From Pontimonas sp. (lineage in GTDB: Bacteria; Actinomycetota; Actinomycetes; Actinomycetales; Microbacteriaceae), in contig JAIOWV010000076.1 of assembly GCA_021741945.1 (NCBI GenBank), positions 1 to 6,100 on the forward strand: a stretch of DNA of 6,100 nt, written 5' to 3'. Every line of letters starts with the position of its first letter. Position 1 is the first letter of the stretch. The position numbers and the translations under genes were made by a program. Positions 1 to 6,100 of the stretch are shown here, in pieces. The notes below the pieces were generated by a model. The model was not told the DNA's origin and made no database searches. It saw only the letters and a program-made list of their open reading frames with translations.

Positions 1-2192
1 GTGCCCGAATCAGCTAGAGGGTGGATAGTGACGCTGTCAGAAGCCGGGCTCGGAGCGGAAGCCTTCAAGCGTTCGGGGATCAGAACGTGCGTCTGCGCTG
101 ACTCAGGGGCTTTTGCCAACAACCCCTCGTCGGTAAAGGTCATTGTCGACAGCGGTGGCTGCACAATGTCGTCATAACCCAACGCGTCTCGCAGGAAATC
201 GTCCCAATCCTGGGCGGTGTCCTTCGAGTCGATGACAGAGGAGTCGAACTTAATGTCGCGAAGCGGGTCGTCTACGATTTGCTCGACCGCTGGACGCGCC
301 TCGGAGAGAACAGAGGACTGTGTTTTCTCGATTAGTTCCCGCAGGCGGCGCCTGGCAACTTCGACCAGATAGTTATCGCTGAAGCGAGCATGACCCGTAT
401 TGGTGGGGCCCGTCTCATCAACAATCTGAACAACGCCCTTGTCAGCGGTTACCGCAGATTGTTCGAAGAATGACCTAATCAGCGCTCGTGAGTTGTTCGT
501 CTGGTGGGGTAAGTCCGCGTCAAGGAACTCTGGTGTGACGTGGGTTTCGTCGAAGCCCATTTGCTTACCAATTTCGGCCAGCGTGTCCTCGAAGGCTTCG
601 TTGCGCCAACCCTGCGTCATCAGCCGTTCGCCAATAAGGCGCTCCAGGTTGGCAATCTGAGACGTCTCCGAATCAACCGCGTGGGCAACGCGGAGAGCGA
701 AGGGGAAGCTCTCTGAGGTCATCCGCAGCTCTTTACTGGTGGTCCAGTCCGGATCCACCTTCCACGGGCGGTAGAGGGAATGGGCAAGCAACTGCAACCA
801 ATCAGAGGTTTGCTCGTAGAGCGCCTCTAGGCGCTTGATTTCGACTTGGGAATGCACATAGCCCTCAACAACGTTGTCCAGTGCGGTGAGTTGTTCCGTG
901 ACGTCTCGGCTGAACTGCGACCAGCCCGAATAGTAGAAAAGCAAGATTCCGAGGAGGTAGAAGAAGAAGCTGATGGCAATGACCATCAATGCGGTGCCCA
1001 GCCAACGGTCGATAAAGGGAACCGCGTATTGCAAGAGGAACTCTTGGGCTCGTGAAATTCCAAAGACAAAGAGGGGAATTGCGACAACGCTGAGAGCGAT
1101 GCGAATCATCCGCCACCAGTTCATTCGCTCCTTGCCCACTGCCCGGCGCACCAACCCCAAGATTCCAGCGGTTAGCGCGAGCAAACCACCCACCATCACG
1201 CTAAAGAACTGTGAGTTCAAAAACTCCAACAGCCACACCGGCATTGTTGCGGTGGCGAACCATGGGATGAAGAACAGCAGTCCCGTGGGAATACCAAAAG
1301 TCAACAGGCCAATTCCAAAACCCTTGTGGAAGCGCTGTCTCAGCACAACGAGATTGCCGCGTTCTGGCAACTCGACGTTTTCCACCGCAGCCTCGTAGGC
1401 GCTCTTGTCCGCCCGAGCTCGCGCGAGGTTTGCGCCCATAACCTTCTGGACATTCCAGAAGTACGAGCGCTCCAAGCCCTCGACCCACGTCCCAACACGG
1501 CCAAGCTCTTCTTGCTGCGCCTCCAAACGCGCGTGCAGCGACTCGGCTTCCTGGGCTTCGCGTGCACGAATCTTTTGGACCCTACTCAGAGCAGCGAGTT
1601 TGCGTTTGAGCTCTTTTTCATAGTCGCGTGGCGGTTCAACCGAAGCCTGAGCTTCCGGCTCGTTCGGCACAGCGGGTGCGGGCTTTCGGAAAAATGCCTT
1701 CAGCCGCGACCACCAGGATGCCTTGGGCGCAGGCTTATCAACGGATTGTTTTTTCTCTGACGCTGGAGCTTTTTTCTTAGAGGCGGGAGCTGGGGTGGCC
1801 TCTGGCTTTTCCGCTGGGGCGGCGACTTCTGGGTCGGTCTCAGCAACGGGCTCTGCAGGGGCTTTTTTCGCGGGCCTCGCAGTTCGCGTGCCTTTAGCGG
1901 GCTTCACTTCAGAGGGTTCTGGGTCTAATGGTGAAGCCTTTGCGCCAGCACCATCTATTTCAGCAGTCTCTGTAGTGGGAGTCGCCTCAACTGAGGTTTC
2001 CTGGAGGGGTTCGGGAAGCTCGTCGGTATGGCCTGCTGCTGCGGCCAATTCCTCGTCAACGTCCTTCAACAACTCAACGAGGTCAGCGTCGATTTCCTCG
2101 AGGTCCGGACCTACTAGCTCGGCGGTCTTTTCAAGAACGGCATCGTCGGCGGACTTGGTTGCCTTCTTCTTTGTGTTCTTGGGCTCAGCCAC
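1..2192 (-). CDS. Large membrane protein with disordered charged N-terminus, coiled coil and four transmembrane helices (3' end outside the window)
   Basis: This frame stays open for 730 codons from GTG at 2192-2190 to the left edge, with no stop. An in-frame TGA at 2198-2196 lies two codons upstream and a good Shine-Dalgarno sequence precedes the GTG, which fixes the start. The first in-frame ATG is codon 252. The layout by residue is as follows. Residues 1-55 are a Lys-rich tip followed by acidic helix. Residues 56-158 are Pro/Ala/Lys/Glu low complexity. At 159-171 is an amphipathic patch (SWWSRLKAFFRKP). Residues 186-236 are coiled coil. Four hydrophobic helices lie near 291-313, 326-347, 362-379 and 398-421. 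From about 425 onward the protein is soluble and helical, with another likely coiled segment (430-465). There is no N-terminal signal peptide, so with four helices both long ends should be cytosolic. I do not recognise a named family. It overlaps the preceding gene by 8 bases. A membrane anchor for the tubulin-like partner is the most economical role, but that is inference. Confidence 0.9.
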   Translation of the reverse strand, partial: MAEPKNTKKKATKSADDAVLEKTAELVGPDLEEIDADLVELLKDVDEELAAAAGHTDELPEPLQETSVEATPTTETAEIDGAGAKASPLDPEPSEVKPAKGTRTARPAKKAPAEPVAETDPEVAAPAEKPEATPAPASKKKAPASEKKQSVDKPAPKASWWSRLKAFFRKPAPAVPNEPEAQASVEPPRDYEKELKRKLAALSRVQKIRAREAQEAESLHARLEAQQEELGRVGTWVEGLERSYFWNVQKVMGANLARARADKSAYEAAVENVELPERGNLVVLRQRFHKGFGIGLLTFGIPTGLLFFIPWFATATMPVWLLEFLNSQFFSVMVGGLLALTAGILGLVRRAVGKERMNWWRMIRIALSVVAIPLFVFGISRAQEFLLQYAVPFIDRWLGTALMVIAISFFFYLLGILLFYYSGWSQFSRDVTEQLTALDNVVEGYVHSQVEIKRLEALYEQTSDWLQLLAHSLYRPWKVDPDWTTSKELRMTSESFPFALRVAHAVDSETSQIANLERLIGERLMTQGWRNEAFEDTLAEIGKQMGFDETHVTPEFLDADLPHQTNNSRALIRSFFEQSAVTADKGVVQIVDETGPTNTGHARFSDNYLVEVARRRLRELIEKTQSSVLSEARPAVEQIVDDPLRDIKFDSSVIDSKDTAQDWDDFLRDALGYDDIVQPPLSTMTFTDEGLLAKAPESAQTHVLIPERLKASAPSPASDSVTIHPLADSG
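1719..2027 (-). other. Low-complexity Pro/Ala/Lys/Glu coding tract
   Basis: This tract encodes residues 56-158 of the membrane protein. It alternates acidic stretches (EPLQE, TDPEV) with basic Lys-Ala-Pro blocks (AKKAPA near 108-113, SKKKAPA near 138-144). Several A6 runs on the minus strand come from Lys-Lys codons. The composition predicts an extended, disordered arm. It also produces a spurious Gly/Ala/Ser-rich open frame on the plus strand (1723-2478). Confidence 0.75.
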
Positions 2193-3840
2193 GGTTCACC
2201 GCCTGGTTATCGACAGGTTCGGTGGCGTCAATCAAATCGAGGTCAAGGTGCAGCTGGAGCTCTCTGATTTCTTCCTCGAGACGCTCGATCTCTTCTTTGG
2301 AACTCACAACTTTTTGCAGGCTGGCCGACATGGAGTCTTTTGTTTTGATGACCTGCTGGGTGAGTGCGACTTGGATCTCGCTGGCTTGAGCCAGATCCAT
2401 CCACTTCAACGAAATTCGCTTGGATTCATCCAGCGGGTCTGGCACCGACAGGACATCTGCGGGGTCGCTAAACATTGAGGACACCCGATAAAAGATGGGC
2501 CACCCGTTGTCCTGACGCTTGATGCCAAAAAGCTGCAAGTTGGAGCCATCTAGGAAGCCAAACACCAGCTTGCGAATCCTCTCCCAGAGCTCGGGTGTGG
2601 AGCGCACCGGGCTGTTTCCCACGGGGGAGTTAATGGCCAAGTCAGCTGCTTTTTTGGTTTCTGCGACCTGATCGTATTTTTTGATGATGCTGAGGTCTCG
2701 CGGGTCAAGGAACTCCTGGGGCCCGACGACCTCGGCGGCACCCTTGCCGCCGCCTTGAAATAGCGAATTAAGAATGTCGACTGTTTTCTTCCAGAACCAG
2801 AGACCGGTATAGAAGGGGACCCGAAGAATCTTGTTTCCGGAGAAAACAAAGAAGTCACCCAACTGCCCGAGGATTCCAAATCTGAACTTGGCCGGTGCCT
2901 CTCGATCCGCTGCTGGCTTGTACTGCAAGATACCGTCGCGGAAATCAAAGGTGAGAGACACCATCGTGTTGATGAAGTCATCAACCTGGGCGTCAGGAAT
3001 CGGATACGTCCCATCGACCGCGAAATCAAGCGACAAATCAGTGAAGCCCTCACGGGCGTTTCCAGCACGCTGCAAGACCCGTGCGCACGCGCGCTGAATG
3101 AGACCGTCAGTGAGAATCGCGCTCACGAAAACGCGCGAAACATAGACCTTGTCGCCTTCCCAGTTGGCTTTCTTTGCAAGCTCGTAGCCACCGCGGGGGA
3201 GGCCTTGCCACAGCGCCGCAAGGGTCGCAACATGCAGCATCGTAAAGCCCGCGAATCTGCGACTGGTGCTGTCATAGCGAACAAAGGCGTCTCCCGCGAG
3301 AGGGCTGGAGCGGTCCTCAGTCGATGCCACAAAGTGCGCATTGAAGAGGGGGTTTACCAGCCTCTCCTGATTTTGTGGGATGAATTCCGTTGGCCCGGTT
3401 AAAAGATTCAGCTTCGACAGCGATGCGATCGGTGCTTCGGCGTCGCTGGAGGACCGGACCTTAGGAACAGACTGATCCAGGTAACGCCCGAGCAGTTCGA
3501 CCAAATCGTCTTGCTTCTGATCAAATTCGAGATTCGGCACAGCAGTTCGCACGACCAAGAGCCGTATCTGCCCGAGATTCTGGCGAGCCAACTGCTCAAA
3601 GAGATCCACTTCGACCATGTGGGGTTCTTCCGCACGCGAAGCGCCCAGCACCACCGCGGTTTGCCGCGGCGGATTCGTCCCCGTCGAATCGAGCCACTCC
3701 GCTCGGACCCACATCGACGGCGCTAAAAGCCGAAGTTTGGTCCATGCGGTGGCAACCTCAAATAGTGCATCACCCTGCGGCCCCGAGGGGAGCAGGGTAA
3801 CGCTGAGGCCTGATTCGCCCCAGATGGGGTCTCTTGCCAT
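2185..3840 (-). CDS. Conserved-type hypothetical protein with C-terminal coiled coil, middle gene of the tubulin-like operon
   Basis: I do not recognise this 551-residue protein. The ATG at 3840-3838 is the only sensible start, because the TAG of the preceding gene lies in the same frame two codons upstream. The N-terminal part (about 10-125) alternates hydrophobic strands (LSVTLLP, TAVVLGAS, IRLLVVRTA) with helices, suggesting an alpha/beta domain. Residues 185-300 form a second folded region containing GFTMLHVATLAALWQGLP (198-215) and VSRVFVSAILTDG (234-246). Residues 318-361 are hydrophobic and aromatic (FFVF, LWFWKK) and could touch a membrane, although I see no clear transmembrane helix. 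Residues 484-532 form a Glu/Lys/Leu coiled coil (EEIERLEEEIREL). GGGKG at 363-367 does not fit a P-loop. No metal-binding von Willebrand A motif (DxSxS) or other catalytic signature is visible. Its position between the tubulin-like gene and the membrane-protein gene suggests an adaptor role, which is inference. Confidence 0.88.
   Translation of the reverse strand: MARDPIWGESGLSVTLLPSGPQGDALFEVATAWTKLRLLAPSMWVRAEWLDSTGTNPPRQTAVVLGASRAEEPHMVEVDLFEQLARQNLGQIRLLVVRTAVPNLEFDQKQDDLVELLGRYLDQSVPKVRSSSDAEAPIASLSKLNLLTGPTEFIPQNQERLVNPLFNAHFVASTEDRSSPLAGDAFVRYDSTSRRFAGFTMLHVATLAALWQGLPRGGYELAKKANWEGDKVYVSRVFVSAILTDGLIQRACARVLQRAGNAREGFTDLSLDFAVDGTYPIPDAQVDDFINTMVSLTFDFRDGILQYKPAADREAPAKFRFGILGQLGDFFVFSGNKILRVPFYTGLWFWKKTVDILNSLFQGGGKGAAEVVGPQEFLDPRDLSIIKKYDQVAETKKAADLAINSPVGNSPVRSTPELWERIRKLVFGFLDGSNLQLFGIKRQDNGWPIFYRVSSMFSDPADVLSVPDPLDESKRISLKWMDLAQASEIQVALTQQVIKTKDSMSASLQKVVSSKEEIERLEEEIRELQLHLDLDLIDATEPVDNQAVNRG
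2197..2204 (-). promoter_or_regulatory. Shine-Dalgarno sequence for the GTG-started membrane-protein gene
   Basis: The minus strand reads AGGCGGTG, one mismatch from the ideal AGGAGGTG, ending 4 bases before the GTG at 2192. It lies inside the last codons of the preceding gene. Together with the in-frame TGA at 2198-2196 it decides the start: no other start codon in this frame fits between that stop and codon 40. Confidence 0.7.
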
Positions 3841-3843
3841 GGC

Positions 3844-6100
3844 CTAGAGCTCTTTCTCCGGTTCGATGGATCGCACTGCCTTGATTCCCGCGTCGAGTGC
3901 ATACTCAATTTCGGTGCGTAGCTCCCACGAGATGGGGTAAGTGCGGGAGTCAGCATGGGAATCCAGCCCCGCTATCTTGGCCCTGAACTCGACGAGTAAT
4001 TCGTCGAGATATGCCGCGCAAGCGTCCTGTCGCTCGTGTGGGGTCATTGCCGGGGTGCCTGCTCGCTCGGGCCTTGGTAAGGGAGCGCTCTGCTGAACAA
4101 CTCCGCTGCGAACCCAATTCTCGAGGTCCTCGAAACTTCCATCGACACCGCCGAGTTCAAGAAGACGGTTGTAGGGGGCTAGCGGAGCAAGTGATCCGGT
4201 TGAATGACAATCGGCCATGGCTACGATCAGTGAATCGAGGACTGCTGCGGGCAGGTCATCAACGTTGTTCACGATGCGCGCAGAATGAAGCGGATACGGG
4301 AAAGTCGCTAATCCAGACGACGGGCTGCACCAGATACTGACTTTTGGACCCTTGTCTTTATAGGACGGGTCTGTTTTGTCGTTTTCGAGCTGGTTTAACA
4401 GGCGACCGACAAACCATCCGGTGAGCATTGCCTGCCACTGATTTGGGTGGGCGGGGATTGCTTCCGCTAGCGTGCGGCCCCGCCGGAAGGTCATAAAGGT
4501 TGCCCGGCTGCTGTATGAGGAGCTCGCTTTAGTCCACTCTTGGAGAATTGGCTCCATCATCGAAGACATCGGAATTGGACCCATGGAACTATCCATTTGG
4601 GACACAATCTCGATTGACTTCGACATCGCGGCCTTGTTGCCGTCGATATACCACTTACCCTTCGGATCGTGTCCTGCTGCAACCAACATGTTGTCGATCG
4701 CTTCCCTCATGGGATCGGAGGAATCAATTGGAATGCCGGAACACTGTGCTCGCCGGCCAATCTCACCGTGAGCCGCAGCGAGCAGCGTTTCATCGATGTC
4801 TACGAGAGGGTCAGCCATCTGCAGAGCAGAGTTGAGTGCTCCAAGGAATTTCTTCGACCGCTCAGACTGAAGTGCTTGGTTGCCGCTGGCTTTCAGATAG
4901 TTCGGGATTGTTTGATCCATGAAAGATCGGAATGCCCGCCCTGGCACCTTGAGCCACTTCTTCGTGAATTCCAGGTAATCCATGTGGTTGACGGCAAATC
5001 CGAACATTGCGGGCTGATTCGCCGCTTGCCGAATTTGATAGTGCCGGTTTTTGGGGATCCACAATTGGCGCAGTGTCAAGACGTCCCAACTCTGGTTGTC
5101 AGCCAGGCTGGAAAGCTCAGGCGAACGGGAACCCATAAGAACTTCGTCTACAACGATTTTTGCTGCAGTCACCGAGGGGTCGCTAACCGTCTGTTCTACC
5201 AACATGTCAAATTCAGCAGGAAAATCCTTCGCATCGATGAGCATTGACTCGTTCGGGGCGGGATAAAGACGAGAAGCGACTGGCTTCTGAGAAAAGTCAG
5301 GCCACCCCGCGTAGGGGTTCTGGGTGTTGTCCGGCAGGTTTGGGTTGGAGGGGGAGTCTCTAGGGGCACCCAAACCGCGGGAGAGCGTGGCCTGCAGAGG
5401 GACAAGGAAGCTTTCGGCGAAGTCGAGCATCAACTCGCTTGCGCTTTCCTTCAAGTCAGCCATCGAGGACCAGTAAAATGCAAGCTCTGCTTGGTGCAGA
5501 GCGTTCGCGACGGTCGGGTGATTCACTGGAATCGCGTTCATCGATGATGCTGGCCCCATAGCCTGGGACACCGTGTGATTTATTTGTCCAGCATCTCGAA
5601 TGTGATGGGCGCGCTCCTCCAGAAGCTCTGCCGCAGCTGCCCTAACCTGCGCAATGAGCCGCTCCAGCAACTTAGAGGTAACGGCTAGGCCCTGTTGCGA
5701 GATTGTTTTCGACACCAGGCCGAGTACATGGTCGGGCATCTTCTCAACCCACTGACGACACTTTTCGTGGCGCAGCTTACTCAGATCGTCGAGGAGGGCT
5801 GGTTGATTGACCTCAAAACCGTTGACGATCAGGGCCACCCATTTGTCGAAGGAGTGGCCGCCCTTCGGCATACCACTCGCCACGGCCGAGCTGATTGCGC
5901 TCTTCAACCGTGCCTGCAGTTCGCTTGTATCAGGCTGAAGAGCTTCGATTACCTGATTGTTGGTCTCAGTCAGCTCGTCAAGTTGGGAATCGGAAATAAA
6001 CGCGCCCTCGTTTAGAGCCGTGAAGTGTTCAATCCACTGCTCTTCCTTCTTCTCCTTAAGTTCGGGGTCAGTGGAGATGTGCTTGCTCAGAAGGGCCATC
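3844..6100 (-). CDS. Tubulin-like (Tubulin_2 / FtsZ-like family) protein, C-terminal part, 5' end outside the window
   Basis: The frame is open for 751 residues to the right edge and stops with TAG at 3846-3844. The first visible ATG (6099-6097) is one base from the edge, so it may be an internal methionine. Residues 1-240 are mostly helical. A Pro/Asn-rich linker (about 245-272) is followed by a segment with YPAPNE (279-284). Next come FMTFRRGR (535-542), GWFVGRLLNQL (561-571), FPYPL (600-604), NNVDDLPAAVLDSL (611-624) and PYNRLLELGG (642-651). From memory, this series of motifs recalls the C-terminal region of large actinobacterial tubulin-like proteins, which usually exceed 1000 residues; I could not align it. 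No tubulin/FtsZ glycine-rich GTP-binding signature is visible, consistent with that half lying upstream. There is no signal peptide or transmembrane helix, so the protein is probably cytosolic. It is the first visible gene of a tightly packed operon, 3 bases before the next start. An unrelated helical protein genuinely starting at 6099 remains possible. Confidence 0.7.
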   Translation of the reverse strand, partial: MALLSKHISTDPELKEKKEEQWIEHFTALNEGAFISDSQLDELTETNNQVIEALQPDTSELQARLKSAISSAVASGMPKGGHSFDKWVALIVNGFEVNQPALLDDLSKLRHEKCRQWVEKMPDHVLGLVSKTISQQGLAVTSKLLERLIAQVRAAAAELLEERAHHIRDAGQINHTVSQAMGPASSMNAIPVNHPTVANALHQAELAFYWSSMADLKESASELMLDFAESFLVPLQATLSRGLGAPRDSPSNPNLPDNTQNPYAGWPDFSQKPVASRLYPAPNESMLIDAKDFPAEFDMLVEQTVSDPSVTAAKIVVDEVLMGSRSPELSSLADNQSWDVLTLRQLWIPKNRHYQIRQAANQPAMFGFAVNHMDYLEFTKKWLKVPGRAFRSFMDQTIPNYLKASGNQALQSERSKKFLGALNSALQMADPLVDIDETLLAAAHGEIGRRAQCSGIPIDSSDPMREAIDNMLVAAGHDPKGKWYIDGNKAAMSKSIEIVSQMDSSMGPIPMSSMMEPILQEWTKASSSYSSRATFMTFRRGRTLAEAIPAHPNQWQAMLTGWFVGRLLNQLENDKTDPSYKDKGPKVSIWCSPSSGLATFPYPLHSARIVNNVDDLPAAVLDSLIVAMADCHSTGSLAPLAPYNRLLELGGVDGSFEDLENWVRSGVVQQSAPLPRPERAGTPAMTPHERQDACAAYLDELLVEFRAKIAGLDSHADSRTYPISWELRTEIEYALDAGIKAVRSIEPEKEL
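3850..3859 (-). promoter_or_regulatory. Weak, purine-rich ribosome binding site for the middle gene
   Basis: The minus strand reads GGAGAAAGAG. Its GAG end lies 9 bases before the ATG at 3840, while the better GGAG core is about 15 bases away, farther than usual. It sits within the last codons (Pro-Glu-Lys-Glu-Leu) of the tubulin-like gene. The weak site combined with the 3-base gap (TAG GCC ATG) suggests that ribosomes finishing the upstream gene supply most initiation here. Confidence 0.4.

Noticed and set aside
865..1488. Minus-strand frames of 83 and 95 codons with ATG starts
   Set aside because: They are out-of-frame readings of the membrane-protein gene, whose own frame is open throughout and gives clear transmembrane helices.
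1749..1868. Three A6 runs on the minus strand (1749-1754, 1770-1775, 1863-1868) as possible slippage or programmed frameshift sites
   Set aside because: Each is an ordinary Lys-Lys codon context. The protein stays in one coherent frame on both sides, and no downstream stimulatory structure is evident.
1723..2478. Plus-strand open frame of 251 codons, Gly/Ala/Ser-rich at first
   Set aside because: It is antisense to the Pro/Ala/Lys/Glu tract of the membrane protein and to the end of the middle gene. Its composition is the reverse-complement reading of that low-complexity DNA, and it changes abruptly in character midway.
2734..2751. GC-rich inverted repeat GGCGGCA / TGCCGCC with a 4-base loop, resembling a terminator
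   Set aside because: It has no following T run on either strand and encodes the Gly-rich segment of the middle gene, so it is explained by codon usage for Gly-Gly-Gly-Lys-Gly-Ala-Ala.
2739..2753. GGGKG in the middle gene as a P-loop
   Set aside because: It does not fit GxxxxGK[ST], lacks the preceding hydrophobic strand, and is followed by Ala-Ala-Glu.
4669..5247. Plus-strand open frame of 192 codons
   Set aside because: It lies wholly opposite the tubulin-like gene and encodes no recognisable domain. It is a shadow frame of moderate-GC coding DNA.

Overview
The window looks like bacterial chromosome from a member of the Actinomycetota. It has moderate GC (about 55% in lines I counted by eye), gapless packing of long co-oriented genes, a GTG start, and Ala/Glu/Lys/Pro-rich tails typical of the group. 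The moderate GC would suit a streamlined Microbacteriaceae-type organism, but that placement is inference.

Essentially every base is coding, all on the minus strand. Reading in the direction of transcription (high to low coordinates) there are three genes. Gene 1 (6100 to 3844) is at least 751 residues and runs into the right edge. Its second half resembles, from memory of the family, the C-terminal region of the large actinobacterial tubulin-like (Tubulin_2 / FtsZ-like) proteins; the GTP-binding half would lie beyond the window. Gene 2 (3840 to 2185) encodes 551 residues of unrecognised function with a C-terminal coiled coil. Gene 3 (2192 to 1, running off the left edge) is easily missed: it starts with GTG, has no in-frame ATG until codon 252, and has no stop inside the window. 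It encodes at least 730 residues: a long charged Pro/Ala/Lys/Glu tail, a Trp/Phe/Arg/Lys amphipathic patch, a coiled coil, four transmembrane helices and a large soluble C-terminal part.

Gene 1 and gene 2 are separated by 3 bases, and gene 2 and gene 3 overlap by 8 bases. All three are therefore almost certainly co-transcribed and probably translationally coupled. The simplest model (inference) is a three-part cytoskeletal or membrane-associated machine: a tubulin-like protein, a cytosolic linker or adaptor, and a membrane anchor with long cytosolic arms. I see no RNA genes, mobile elements, CRISPR arrays, internal promoters or terminators. The many plus-strand open frames are shadows of the minus-strand genes.
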